Positions 1-12,782 of a stretch of DNA of 64,000 nt are shown here, piece by piece (the stretch's first letter is position 1; every line of letters starts with the position of its first letter). Below the pieces are notes generated by a model that searched no databases, had not been told where the DNA came from, and worked only from the letters and a program-made list of their open reading frames with translations. The stretch comes from Anadara kagoshimensis. Lineage: Eukaryota > Mollusca > Bivalvia > Arcoida > Arcidae. Location: positions 3,505,001 through 3,569,000 of the forward strand of contig CM037869.1 of the NCBI GenBank assembly GCA_021292105.1. Direction: 5' to 3'. A program made the position numbers and the translations under genes.

Positions 1-655
1 TTTATTTCGCGTTATAATGCCTTTCAATTCGCGTTACTACGCCTTTATTTTGCGTTATAATGCCTTTCAATTCGCGTTATTACGCCTTTATTTTGCGTTA
101 TAATGCCTTTCAATTCGCGTTATTACGCCTTTATTTCGCGTTATAATGCCTTTCAATTCGCGTTATTACGCCTTTTAATTCGCGTTATAATGCCTTTCAA
201 TTCGCGTTATTACGCCTTTTAATTCGCGTTATAATGCCTTTCAATTCGCGTTATTACGCCTTTATTTCGCGTTATAATGCCTTTCAATTCGCGTTATTAC
301 GCCTTTTAATTCGCGTTATAATGCCTTTCAATTCGCGTTATTACGCCTTTATTTCGCGTTATAATGCCTTTCAATTCGCGTTACTACGCCTTTATTTCGC
401 GTTATAATGCCTTTCAATTCGCGTTATTACGCCTTTATTTCGCGTTATAATGCCTTTCAATTCGCGTTATTACGCCTTTTAATTCGCGTTATAATGCCTT
501 TCAATTCGCGTTATTACGCCTTTATTTCGCGTTATAATGCCTTTCAATTCGCGTTACTACGCCTTTATTTCGCGTTATAATGCCTTTCTATTAGCGTTAT
601 TACGCCTTTATTTCGCGTTATTACGCCTTTTAATTCGCGTTATTACGCCTTTTAA
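1..655. repeat. 43-bp satellite array, open at left edge
   Basis: Fifteen or so tandem units of 43 bp (sometimes 44 with an extra T). Each unit is two related halves: TTCGCGTTATAATGCCTTTCAA followed by TTCGCGTTATTACGCCTTTA. The halves differ at fixed places (AATG against TACG), so the dimer and not the 21-22 bp half is the repeating unit. The array starts before the window and fades out at about 655 into unique DNA. No coding potential. The CpG-containing GCGTTA core recurs every half unit. Confidence 0.95.
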
Positions 656-1301
656 TTTTTTTTATTTATGAGCCTAATAGGCTTTCGTAGGTTAATAAGC
701 GTTTACGTAAATTTAATATCACCCTCGGATATCAGAAAATCTGACGTCACAGGGTGACATTACGTGAGCGGTTGAAAGTACGACAATTGTCACTCTTTGA
801 AATTCATTGTCAAACGAAGCGAAGCCGAAATTTCTCTGGGTGACAATATGGACTGTCGCACTATCTAAAATGTAATATTTATGTAATGCACAACGGTAGG
901 TAAAAGCAACATTACTTATTACTATACATTACATGCACAAATGATAGTAAAACCGACTTGTCCAAGGTCGGTGGTATTAATTTATTTATAATTATACCCC
1001 TATTTTGAAATTATCCTTTTTCACCATTTAGGGGGGGGGGCATTTTGTTACAAAAAATAACAGTTCTTCAATTAAATATTTTACATACACCCACACCACA
1101 CCACACCACAACCACACCGTCCCCTTGATAGATCGCATGAGCCTGGATAAATATAGAACAAAAACTATATGTTAGCTATGATATAATAAAAGTTTAAACA
1201 TTTTTGTTATTTTTCTTGGTCTAGTGTCAATTTGCAATCAAACAATGCCACTTTAAACCATTTGAAATATTTTGTCAAGTGAAAAAGCAATTGTTACTTA
1301 C
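656..1301. other. non-coding stretch downstream of the mucin-like exon
   Basis: No gene seen. Holds a TGACGTCA palindrome at 742-749, a run of ten G at 1030-1039 and a CCACA-type simple repeat at about 1087-1120. On the minus strand this is intron or 3' flank of the mucin-like gene, because exon 2597-1302 ends in a splice donor. A following exon was not found here and may lie beyond the window. Confidence 0.5.
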
Positions 1302-2597
1302 ACATTGGACATGTTTGTGTGGCGCTTGTTGGTGGTGGAGTGGTGAAAAATGGAAATAAAAATCCTGGTTTGACATTAATTTTCATGGTTGTGGAACCTG
1401 CTTGTTTCTTTGATGTTCCGAGAGTTGTTGGTACCGACCATGTTGTAGTTTCAATCGTACTGGAAACTAAACCTTGATCCATTTCAGTAGTAATATCTAA
1501 GGCCGTAGATTTTATTCCTTCATCAGTTGTTGTTTGTTCTTTTGTTGAACTGGTCGTTTTCCATTGTGGTGTTGATGTTGGTAGTTGTGGTGTAGGCGAT
1601 GGATGTTTTGTGGCTGTGTCAGTTTGTGTCTGTATTGTAGCCGCTGGTGGTTCTGTGGATATGTCAGTTTGTGGCTGTGTTGTAGCCTCCCCTGACTCTG
1701 TAGTTTCAGTTTTTGCCTGTGTTGTAACCGCTGGGGGTACTGTAGTGTCAGTCTCTGTTGTAGCTTCCGGTGACTCTTTAGTTGTGTCAGTTTGTGGCTG
1801 TGTTGTAGCCACTGGTGATTCTGTAGTGTCAGTCTCTGTTGTAGCTTCCGGTGACTCTGTAGTTGTGTCAGTTTGTGGCTGTGTTGTAGCCGCTGATGGT
1901 TCTGTGGATTTGTCAGTTTGTAGCTGTGTTGTAGCCTCCCCTGACTCTGTAGTTTCAGTTTTTGCCTGTGTTGTAACCGCTGGGGGTGCTGTAGTGTCAG
2001 TCTCTGTTGTAGCTTCCGGTGACTCTGTAGTTGTGTCAGTTTGTGGCTGTGTTGTAGCCACTGGTGATTCTGTAGTGTCAGTCTCTGTTGTAGCTTCCGG
2101 TGACTCTGTAGTTGTGTCAGTTTGTGGCTGTGTTGTAGCCGCTGGTGGTTCTGTTGATGTGTCAGTTTGTGTCTGTGTTGTAGCCGCTGGTGGTTCTGTT
2201 GATGTGTCAGTTTGTGTCTGTGTTGTAGCCTCCACTGACTCTGAAGTGTCAGCTTGAGGCTGTGTTGTAACCGTTGCCTCTGTTGTTGTGTCAGTTTGTG
2301 GCGCTGTTGTAGCCGCTGATGGGTCTGTGGATGTGTCAATTTGTGGCTGTGTTGTAGCCGCTAGTGGTTCTGTGGTTGTGGCAATTTGTGACTGTGTTGT
2401 AGACTCAGAACGCTCTGTAGTTGGGTCAATTTGTGACTGTGATGTAGTCTTGGAACTCGCTGTTGTTGCCTCAATATCTGTGCCACTATTATCAGAGACT
2501 GTCGGACAGCCTGGTCCCGGCTGAACACCAATTTGAGGCAAAACATCACATATCTCTGTCAGCTGACTTCTGTCGGTAAGATCACAGTTTCCTACCT
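1302..2597 (-). CDS. Thr-rich mucin-like exon of a secreted protein
   Basis: Internal exon of about 432 codons. It starts after a good acceptor (TTTTATTTCCAG, minus strand) and ends at a consensus donor (ATGT|GTAAGT at 1302/1301), phase 1 at both ends. It opens with a short Cys-bearing part (VGNCDL...LTEICDVLPQ...GPGCP). Then come about 330 residues of degenerate repeats of the ATTQPQTDTTTESPE / ATTETDTTESPV type (12-15 residues, very rich in Thr, Pro, Gln, Glu), a Ser/Thr tail, and SATQTCPMC at the donor. This composition is that of a heavily O-glycosylated stalk. The Cys pair at the end suggests a Cys-containing domain follows. An in-frame ATG at 2685 lies in intron sequence and is not the start. 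No homologue can be named. Confidence 0.8.
1610..2450 (-). repeat. coding VNTR inside the mucin exon
   Basis: Alternating 36- and 45-bp units, all multiples of three, encode ATTETDTTESPV- and ATTQPQTDTTTESPE-like blocks. Several pairs of blocks are nearly identical (for example about 1755-1860 and 1990-2105), which points to recent tandem duplication. Length variation between alleles would keep the frame. Confidence 0.85.
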
Positions 2598-3299
2598 CTG
2601 GAAATAAAACAAATGTATAAATACCCCAAATATTTGTAATTGAGACATACAAATTAACAAGAGTCTCCCGCCATCTCATCCTCATTCAAGCATGAAAAGC
2701 AGTTCGAGGCATAAATGTAAACCGGGTTTCAAATCGTTAATTTTGAATTCATGTGACCAATTTCCATGGAGACAAGATTAATAAGAACATCTACACCTTG
2801 TACTAAATAACGACATGAAGTTTCAAACGATCAACCAATAATTGTTCCAGAGATCTGAATTAAGAAAAAGTGTCCCAGGCACGTTTCACTAGACGTCCTC
2901 TTTTATATAAGTGACGAGAGAAAATCAACAGTTTCTGGAAATTGGCCCTGCTAGTACAGTACACAGACCAGTAGAAAAACTGAACTACCAAAACAGACTC
3001 GATATCCGGCGGTCGGATAGAGGCCAAAAACCGCAGGAATATTGGTAGCCGAGATACGCTGATAAGATAGCTTAAGTTTTAAACTTTTGACAGGTATCAT
3101 TGTAGATATTATACTAATATTTCCAGAGATTTAAATCTCTTTGTTCCGCGTTTCCTTTCATTTCACGTGCAATGGGTTTAGCTAGCTAGACAGGTAGTGC
3201 TTACCGTTTTGGAACCCCCGGCCTGATATCCTTGATGGAAGTTAACGAGATTTCGCCAGTTGTTCCTTCTTGGAGGATCGTTATTTTAACATGGATCGG
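2598..3299 (-). other. intron of mucin-like gene, unique part
   Basis: Intron between exons 7255-7110 and 2597-1302 of the mucin-like gene, 3' portion. No coding region, RNA gene or known repeat recognised in this stretch. Confidence 0.5.
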
Positions 3300-5797
3300 T
3301 AGGTTTTGTTTGATATTTAACTTACCCGTGTTGTAATATCCAAGGTTTTGTTTGATATTTTAACTTACCCGTGTTGTAATATCCAAGGTTTTGTTTGATA
3401 TTTTAACTTACCCGTGTTGTAATATCCAAGGTTTTGTTTGATATTTTAACTTACCCGTGTTGTAATATCCAAGGTTTTGTTTGATATTTTAACCTACCCG
3501 TGTTGTAATATCCAAGGTTTTGTTTGATATTTTAACCTACCCGTGTTGTAATATCCAATGATTTGTTTGATATTTTAACTTACCCGTGTTGTAATATCCA
3601 ATGATTTGTTTGATATTTTAACTTACCCGTGTTGTAATGTCCAATGATTTGTTTGATATTTTAACTTACCCGTGTTGTAATGTCCAATGATTTGTTTGAT
3701 ATTTTCACTTACCCGTGTTGTAATGTCCAATGATTTGTTTGATATTTTAACTTACCCGTGTTGTAATGTCCAATGATTTGTTTGATATTTTAACTTACCC
3801 GTGTTGTAATGTCCAATGATTTGTTTGATATTTTAACTTACCTGTGTTGTAATATCCAATGATTTGTTTGATATTTTAACTTACCCGTGTTGTAATGTCC
3901 AATGATTTGTTTGATATTTTAACTTACCCGTGTTGTAATATCCAATGATTTGTTTGATATTTTAACTTACCCGTGTTGTAATGTCCAATGATTTGTTTGA
4001 TATTTTAACTTACCCGTGTTGTAATGTCCAATGATTTGTTTGATATTTTAACTTACCCGTGTTGTAATGTCCAATGATTTGTTTGATATTTTCACTTACC
4101 CGTGTTGTAATGTCCAATGATTTGTTTGATATTTTAACTTACCCGTGTTGTAATGTCCAATGATTTGTTTGATATTTTAACTTACCCGTGTTGTAATGTC
4201 CAATGATTTGTTTGATATTTTAACTTACCTGTGTTGTAATATCCAATGATTTGTTTGATATTTTAACTTACCCGTGTTGTAATGTCCAATGATTTGTTTG
4301 ATATTTTAACTTACCCGTGTTGTAATATCCAATGATTTGTTTGATATTTTAACTTACCCGTGTTGTAATGTCCAATGATTTGTTTGATATTTTAACTTAC
4401 CCGTGTTGTAATGTCCAATGATTTGTTTGATATTTTAACTTACCCGTGTTGTAATATCCAATGATTTGTTTGATATTTTAACTTACCCATGTTGTAAAAT
4501 CCAATGATTTGTTTGATATTTTAACTTACCAGTGTTGTAATGTGCAATGATTTGTTTGATATTTTAACTTACCCGTGTTGTAATATCCAATGATTTGTTT
4601 GATATTTTAACTTACCCGTGTTGTAATGTCCAATGATTTGTTTGATATTTTAACTTACCCGTGTTGTAATGTCCAATGATTTGTTTGATATTTTAACTTA
4701 CCCGTGTTGTAATATCCAATGATTTGTTTGATATTTTAACTTACCCGTGTTGTAATATCCAATGATTTGTTTGATATTTTAACTTACCCGTGTTGTAATG
4801 TCCAATGATTTGTTTGATATTTTAACTTACCCGTGTTGTAATGTCCAATGATTTGTTTGATATTTTAACTTACCCGTGTTGTAATATTCAATGATTTGTT
4901 TGATATTTTAACTTACCCGTGTTGTAATATCCAATGATTTGTTTGATATTTTAACTTACCCGTGTTGTAATATCCATGATTTGTTTGATATTTTAACTTA
5001 CCCGTGTTGTAATATCCAATGATTTGTTTGATATTTTAACTTACCCATGTTGTAATATCCAAGGTTTTGTTTGATATTTTAACTTACCCATGTTGTAATA
5101 TCCAAGGTTTTGTTTGATATTTTAACTTACCCGTGTTGTAATATCCAATGATTTGTTTGATATTTTAACTTACCCGTGTTGTAATGTCCAATGATTTGTT
5201 TGATATTTTAACTTACCCGTGTTGTAATGTCCAATGATTTGTTTGATATTTTAACTTACCCGTGTTGTAATATCCAATGATTTGTTTGATATTTTAACTT
5301 ACCCGTGTTGTAATGTCCAATGATTTGTTTGATATTTTAACTTACCCGTGTTGTAATGTCCAATGATTTGTTTGATATTTTAACTTACCCGTGTTGTAAT
5401 ATTCAATGATTTGTTTGATATTTTAACTTACCCGTGTTGTAATATCCAAGGTTTTGTTTGATATTTTAACTTACCCGTGTTGTAATATCCAATGATTTGT
5501 TTGATATTTTAACTTACCCGTGTTGTAATATCCAATGATTTGTTTGATATTTTAACTTACCCATGTTGTAATATCCAAGGTTTTGTTTGATATTTTAACT
5601 TACCCATGTTGTAATATCCAATGATTTGTTTGATATTTTAACTTACCCGTGTTGTAATGTCCAATGATTTGTTTGATATTTTAACTTACCCGTGTTGTAA
5701 TGTCCAATGATTTGTTTGATATTTTAACTTACCCGTGTTGTAATATCCAATGATTTGTTTGATATTTAACTTACCCGTGTTGTAATGTCCAATGATT
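3300..5797. repeat. 43-bp minisatellite, about 58 units, intronic
   Basis: Unit AATGATTTGTTTGATATTTT+AACTTACCCGTGTTGTAATGTCC (43 bp), repeated about 58 times with few changes. The two main variants begin AAGG or AATG and carry ATATCC or ATGTCC. On the minus strand, the sense strand of the surrounding gene, each unit reads ACGGGTAAGTTA, a match to the 5' splice site consensus. The array lies wholly inside an intron of the mucin-like gene. There are no unique spacers, so it is not a CRISPR-like structure. Confidence 0.97.
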
Positions 5798-6148
5798 TCA
5801 AGAACATCACTCTTGCTAAAATCATTTACGTGATCTGTAATAATAATTATATCTAAATAATAACTACAAATCATAAATAATAATAACTACAAATCAAGCT
5901 GAAAATCGATTAATGGATCAATTTAGTTTTACATGTTTCTTTTTTCAGTATTATTTCACAAACTGTATATGTAGCAATAAACGAAAATAAAGCATTCGCA
6001 AATATTTTATTTTGAAATTATTTGGTTCAAATTTGCATTGACTATCATCCAACGACGCAAATGTATGCGAATATTTTGAAATAGTAATTCCCGCGAAAAT
6101 AAAAATAATGAAAAATGAAAATTAGTGCGAATGTTTTGGAATGACAAT
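5798..6148. other. AT-rich intron DNA
   Basis: Unique, AT-rich intron sequence between the 43-bp array and a fold-back element. Nothing coding seen. Confidence 0.4.
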
Positions 6149-6149
6149 G

Positions 6150-6343
6150 GGGTTAGCCGCTGTACCCACGTGATACCCTCTAACGTTTGTGTGGAACACT
6201 TGTTTCAAATGAATATGGAATCGCATAAGATGACGTTTTCCTGTAAAAACAACGTCATTCCGGAAATTTGTGACGTTGACGTTTTCCAATACGTTCCGTA
6301 CAAACGTTAAAATGTATTGATCACGTGGCACAGCGGTTAACCC
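6150..6343. mobile_element. fold-back MITE
   Basis: Terminal inverted repeats of about 40 bp: left starts GGGTTAGCCGCTGTACCCAC, and the right end read in reverse is GGGTTAACCGCTGTGCCACG. Both are followed by GTGAT...TAACGTTTG. Weaker inverted similarity continues outside these limits, so the true ends may lie 20-30 bp further out. No coding capacity. Confidence 0.7.
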
Positions 6344-6645
6344 ATTCTTACGCCAAAATTTTCCCGAAATGTAAGGATTTGATGCTACATATACCATGCA
6401 TGTTTATGTGAGAGGTCAAACATTCCTATCATAATTGGTAGATAGGAAAACGTCAGTTGACTGCAAGCGCCATATTGCAAATCCAGTCAAACGCAAAGTG
6501 GTATGTATAATTAAATTACATGAAAATTCCTGTTAGCGGTCTATTGAAAATCATATCACACTCAAGTTGTGACCTGTACCACTAAGTTGCAATGTCTGTC
6601 AAAATAACATCAGTTAACAGTTTAATCAAATTGCAGGCCGTCGCA

Positions 6646-6890
6646 TTACTACTGTAGCTCAATTCGTAGAGGGCTCGCTCTGAATTTAGGAGGTCATGGG
6701 TTCGAACCTCGACCCGAGTCTGAGCAAGACTTCCAAAAAGGTAGTGACGGGTTTTCGCTCACCACTCGGCATTTAGAAATATCCCTCATGAAGTACTTAG
6801 GAGACCCTAAAACCGATTTTCTGCCACTGCACCTTCAGCTGGCGACGTCTCGATATAAGTGAAATACTCTTGACTGGAATATAATTAAAC
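6646..6890 (+). mobile_element. tRNA-derived SINE, family A
   Basis: tRNA-like head with A box (TGTAGCTCAATTCG) and B box (GGTTCGAACCT), then the family body (GTAGTGACGGGTTTTCGC, CACTCGGCATT), then the tail GACGTCTCGATATAAGTGAAATACTCTTGACTGG. Internally shortened compared with the copy at 24744-25076. Confidence 0.85.
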
Positions 6891-7013
6891 ATAAACAGAT
6901 AAATTTGTTGATAGGCTTTCGGTCATTTTGGTATAATTTTATACCGTTTTCATCATTTTTGGATGGTATTTTAGGAATTTTTTCCTTTAATCGAGACTGT
7001 TAGTTCAGGAAGG

Positions 7014-7085
7014 GACAGTTCAGGGACGATGGAGGAAACTGGAGTGCCCAAAAAAAACCACTGACATTCAGCAAGAGAAGTGACA
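7014..7085 (-). mobile_element. SINE family B fragment
   Basis: Minus-strand copy of the middle of SINE family B: GATGGAGGAAACTGGAGTGC, then CCACTGACATTCAGCAAG. Head and tail are missing. Confidence 0.55.
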
Positions 7086-7109
7086 CTTTTTATTAATAAG
7101 AAAACTTAC

Positions 7110-7255
7110 TTGATATGCTATAAACAGTAACAGGATTGGAGTTAACATAGAGGTACATAGGATACGGATGGCGGTTCTCCAGGTGAAAAATGGAAAGAAA
7201 AACTTTAGTAATGTCATCACTCATTTGTATTTGAAAAAGATTCCCTTGGTAAGGG
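7110..7255 (-). CDS. exon of the mucin-like secreted protein
   Basis: Minus-strand exon between acceptor CTCTTTTTCAG (ends 7256) and donor ATCAA|GTAAGT (7110/7109). Phase 2 in, phase 1 out; the outgoing phase fits exon 2597-1302. It encodes PYQGNLFQIQMSDDITKVF then a stretch ending MYLYVNSNPVTVYSIS. The alternating hydrophobic pattern around FQIQM..ITKVFLSIF resembles a beta-sandwich core, possibly a divergent galactose-binding-like (F5/8 or fucolectin) fold, but no signature residue settles this. The incoming phase does not match exon 15029-14887 (phase 0 out), so at least one exon is missing from this model. Confidence 0.6.
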
Positions 7256-7267
7256 CTGAAAAAGAGA

Positions 7268-10200
7268 ATATAATTAACTGCAATACCATGTAATACAATG
7301 CAACAAAATACAATGTTTTGTAAAACAATACAATGAAAAACAATACAGTAAATTATACAATACAATATAGAAGAGTACAATACAAAATACAATACAATAC
7401 AATGCAAACAATACAAAAAGATCCAGTACAAAACACAATGTTATGTAATTTAATACAATACAAAACAATACAGTAAAGTACAATACAAAAACAATGCATT
7501 ATACTAGTAGTATAGAACAGTACAATGCAATACAAAAGAGTACAATATAAAACATAATACAAAAAAATCAGTATAGAACGGAACAATACAAAATACAATG
7601 CAATACAATACAGTATGAAACAGTGCTAAGCAATACAATACAGTTGAATAAAATACAAAATACAATACATTGGAATGCAGTACCAATACAATACAATACA
7701 GTAGAATACAATACAAAATACAATGCAATACAATACAGTAGAGTACAATACGAAATACAATGTAATACAATACAGTAGAGTACAATACAAAATACAATGT
7801 AATACAATACAGTAGAGTGCAATACAAAATACAATACAATACAATACAGTAGAGTACAATACAAAATACAATGTAATACAATACAGTAGAGTGCAATACA
7901 AAATACAATACAATACAGTAGAGTACAATACAAAATACAATGTAATACAATACAGTAGAGTACAATACAAAATACAATGTAATACAATACAGTAGAGTAC
8001 AATACAAAATACAATGTAATACAATACAGTAGAGTACAATACAATACAGTAGAGTACAATACAAAATACAATACAATACAGTAGAATACAATACAAAATA
8101 CAATGTAATACAATACAGTAGAGTACAAAACAAAATACAATACAATACAGTAGAGTACAATACAAAATACAATGTAATACAATACAGTAGAGTACAATAC
8201 AAAATACAATACAATACAGTAGAGTACAATACAAAATACAATACATTATAGTATATAACAGTACAATGGAATACAGAAGAGTACAATACAATACAATACA
8301 ATGCAAACAATACAAAAAGATCCAGTACAAAACACAATGTTATGTAATTTATTACAATGCAAAATAATACAGTAAAGTACAATACAAAAACAATGCATTA
8401 TACTAGTAGTATAGAACAGTACAATGCAATACAGAAGAGTACAATATAAAACATAATACAAAAAAATCAGTATAGAACGGAACAATACAAAATACAATGC
8501 AATACAATACAGTATGAAACAGTGCTAAGCAATACAATACAGTTGAATAAAATACAAAATACAATACATTGGAATGCAGTACCAATACAATACAATACAG
8601 TAGAATACAATACAAAATACAATGCAATACAATACAGTAGAGTACAATACAAAATACAATGTAATACAATACAGTAGAGTACAATACAAAATACAATGAA
8701 ATAGAATACAGTAGAGTACAATACAATACAGTAGAGTACAATACAAAATACAATACAATACAGTAGAATACAATACAAAATACAATGCAATACAATACAG
8801 TAGAGTACAATACAAAATACAATGTAATACAATACAGTAGAGTACAATACAAAATACAATGAAATACAATACAGTAGAGTACAATACAAAATACAATGTA
8901 ATACAATACAGTAGAGTACAATACAAAATACAATGTAATACAATACAGTAGAGTACAATACAAAATACAATGTAATACAATACAGTAGACTACAATACAA
9001 AATACAATGTAATACAATACAGTAGAGTACAATACAAAATACAATGTAATACAATACAGTAGAGTACAATACAAAATACAATGTAATACAATACAGTAGA
9101 GTACAATACAAAATACAATGTAATACAATACAGTAGAGTACAATACAAAATACAATGCAATACAATACAATCAAGTACAATACAAATACAAGGCAATACA
9201 ATACAGCCAAATACAATACAAATTAATGTAACAATACATTACAATACAATAGAGTAAAATACAAAATAAAATACGGTGGAATAAAATACAAAATGCAATA
9301 TATAGAATTACAGTACAAAAACAATGTAATTCAATACAATAGAGTACAATACAAGAAACAATGCAGTACAATATAGTTGTGTAAAATACAAAATTCAACG
9401 CAATACAATACGGTAGAGAATAATACAAAATTCAATGCAATGCGGTAGAGTACAGTACAAAATTCAATGCAATACAATGTAGTAAAGTACAATACAAAAT
9501 TCAATACAATACAATACAATGTAGAAGAGTACAATACAAAATACAAGACAATACAATACAGAAGAGTACAATACAAATTTCAATGCAATACAAAAGGATA
9601 GAGTGCAATACAAAATACAATGCAATACGGTAGAGTACAATACAAAATGCAATGCAATACAATACGGTAGATTACAATACAAAATACAATGCAATACAAT
9701 ACATTAGAGTGCAATACAATACAATGCAATACGGTAGTGTACAATACAAAATACAATGCAATACAATATAATAGATTACAATACAAAATACGATGTAATA
9801 CAATAGAGTACAAAAAATACATTACAATACAGTAGATTAAAATACAAAATACAATACAGTGAAATACAGTACAAAATACAATACAATACAGTAGAGTATA
9901 TTAGAAAATACAACATAGTATCGTACAATACAAAATAGAATGCTATACAATACAGTATTGTAAAATACAAAATAAAATGCAAATATAATTCAAAAGAGTA
10001 CATTACAAAATACAATGCAATGCAATACAGTAAAGTACATGCAATACAATACGGTAGAGTACATTACAAAATGTAATGCAATACAATGTAGAAGAGTACA
10101 GTACAAAATACAACGCAATACAATAGAGTACAAAACAAAATACAATGCATTATAGTAAATTACAATACAAAATACAATGCAATCCAGTAACGTAAAATAC

Positions 10201-12425
10201 AGTGGGATATTATAAGAGTACAATACAAATTACAATGCAATACAAAAAGATAGAGTGCAATACAAAATACAATGCAATACGGTAGAGTACAATACAAAAT
10301 GCAATGCAATACAATACATTGGAGTGCAATACAATACATTGTACATTATAGTATTACATTATAGTGGGATATACAATACAGTGGGATACAGTACAAAATG
10401 CAATACAATATAGTAGAGTACAATACAAAATACAATACAATACAGTAGAGTACAAGACAAAATACAATACAATACAGTAGAGTACAATACAAAATACAAT
10501 ACAATACAGTAGAGTACAAAATACAATACAATACAGTAGAGTACAAGACAAAATACAATACAATACAGTAGAATACAATACAAAATACAATACAATACAG
10601 TAGAGTACAATACAAAATACAATACAATACAGTAGAGTACAATACAAAATACAATACAATATAGTAGAGTACAATACAAAATACAATACAATACAGTAGA
10701 GTACAATACAAAATACAATACAATACAGTAGAGTACAATACAAAATACAATACAATGCAATACAAAAGGATAGAGTGCAATACAAAATGCAATGCAATAC
10801 GGTAGAGTACAATACAAAATGCAATGCAATACAATACGGTAGATTACAATACAAAATACAATGCAATACAATACAGTAGAGTGCAATACAATACATTGTA
10901 CATTATAGTATTACATTATAGTGGGATATACAATACAGTGGGATACAGTACAAAATGCAATACAATATAGTAGAGTACAATACAAAATACAATACAATAC
11001 AGTAGAGTACAAGACAAAATACAATACAATACAGTAGAGTACAATACGAAATACAATACAATACAGTAGAGTACAATACAAAATACAATGCAATTGCAAT
11101 ATAATACAGTAGAGTACAATACAATGCAATACAATACAGTAGAGTACAATACAAAAAACAATACAATACAGTAGAGTACAATACAAAATACAATACAATA
11201 TAGTAGAGTACAATACAAAATACAATACAATACAGTAGAGTACAATACAAAATACAATACAATATAGTAGAGTACAATACAAAATACAATACAGTAGAGT
11301 ACAATACAAAATACAATACAGTAGAGTACAATACAAAATACAATACAGTAGAGTACAATACAAAATACAATGCAATGCAATACAATACAGTAGAGTACAA
11401 GACAAAATACAATACAATACAGTAGAGTACAATACAAAATACAATACAATACAGTAGAGTACAATACAAAATACAATACAATACAGTAGAGTACAATACA
11501 AAATACAATACAATACAGTAGAGTACAATACAAAATACAATACAATACAGTAGAGTACAAGACAAAATACAATACAATATAGTAGAGTACAATACAAAAT
11601 ACAATGCAATTGCAATATAATACAGTAGAGTACAATACAATGCAATACAATACAGTAGAGTACAATACAAAAAACAATACAATACAGTAGAGTACAATAC
11701 AAAATACAATACAATATAGTAGAGTACAATACAAAATACAATACAATACAGTAGAGTACAATACAAAATACAATACAATACAGTAGAGTACAATACAAAA
11801 TACAATACAATATAGTAGAGTACAATACAAAATACAATACAATACAGTAGAGTACAATACAAAATACAATACAATATAGTAGAGTACAATACAAAATACA
11901 ATACAATACAGTAGAGTACAATACAAAATACAATACAATATAGTAGAGTACAATACAAAATACAATACAATATAGTAGAGTACAATACAAAATACAATAC
12001 AATACAGTAGAGTACAATACAAAATACAATACAATACAGTAGAGTACAATACAAAATACAATACAATATAGTAGAGTACAATACAAAATACAATACAATA
12101 TAGTAGAGTACAATACAAAATACAATACAATACAGTAGAGTACAATACAATACAGTAGAGTACAATACAAAATACAATACAATGCAATACAATACAGTAG
12201 AGTACAATACAAAATACAATACAATACAGTAGAATACAATACAGTATAGTACAATACAATGCAATACAATACAGTAGAGTACAATACAAAATACAATACA
12301 ATACAGTAGAATACAATACAGTATAGTACAATACAATGCAATACAATACAGTAGAGTACAATACAAAATAAACACAGAACAGTACAATACAAAAGAAATT
12401 GTAATGCAATGAAATGCAACATATA
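7268..12425. repeat. 5.2-kb TACAA-type array in an intron
   Basis: Built from ACAAT/AATAC pentamers organised into a 32-bp unit GTAGAGTACAATACAAAATA+CAATACAATACA, very regular at 7700-8240, 8600-9170 and 10380-12360, more decayed at 9170-10340. Larger duplications lie on top: about 300 bp at 7390-7690 recurs at 8290-8590 (offset 899), a block at about 10341 recurs at 10898 (offset 557), and CAATTGCAAT-marked blocks recur at 11091 and 11607 (offset 516). The minus strand has no stop codons in the unit, so very long false reading frames appear. It lies in the intron between mucin exons 15029-14887 and 7255-7110. Confidence 0.95.
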
Positions 12426-12782
12426 CATTACAAATTTAAGCAATTAATTGTCATCTGTTCATGATGCTGACACTTTTATTCGTACGTTCAGTTTTTGACT
12501 ATAGTTACATGTTCAAACCATCTGCAAGCAAAATGGCTGATTGTTTGACTCTCAAGTCTCTGAACACATTGTCGATTGACAGAGTAATTTCAAGAAAGAT
12601 ACAAATTTATTCAATGTATCTTACAAAGTGCAGTACCGACTTGTTGAAATTTAACGCTGAGCTAAAAAGATGGTTGAAGTTTGGATGCCGAGGGGTGGAG
12701 ATATGTATAGCCAATCACCGAATAGCTACCGAGGTATATATGTATCAAGATAAGTCGTCAATTAGGCACTGTAACAACTGAT
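12426..12782. other. intron DNA between array and SINEs
   Basis: No gene recognised. On the minus strand an acceptor-like TGTTCAG at about 12564 precedes a short open stretch ending at GTAAC near 12508. Its length (51 nt) does not repair the exon phase, so it is not called an exon. Confidence 0.35.

Noticed and set aside
1512-2524. Plus-strand and alternative minus-frame open frames over the mucin exon
   Set aside because: Shadows of the repeat-coding frame. Only the Thr-rich frame has an acceptor, a donor and fitting phases.
2598-2685. ATG at 2685 as start of the mucin-like protein
   Set aside because: A good acceptor ends at 2598 and the phase matches the upstream exon; 2598-2685 is intron.
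3300-5797. CRISPR-like direct repeat array
   Set aside because: Units are contiguous and identical throughout with no unique spacers; eukaryotic minisatellite.
7274-12443. Very long minus-strand open frames (up to 510 codons) rich in Leu, Tyr, Cys, Ile and Val
   Set aside because: They are the TACAA-type array read in its stop-free strand. The 32-bp unit is not a multiple of three, so all three frames stay open together, which no real gene does. No splice or start context.
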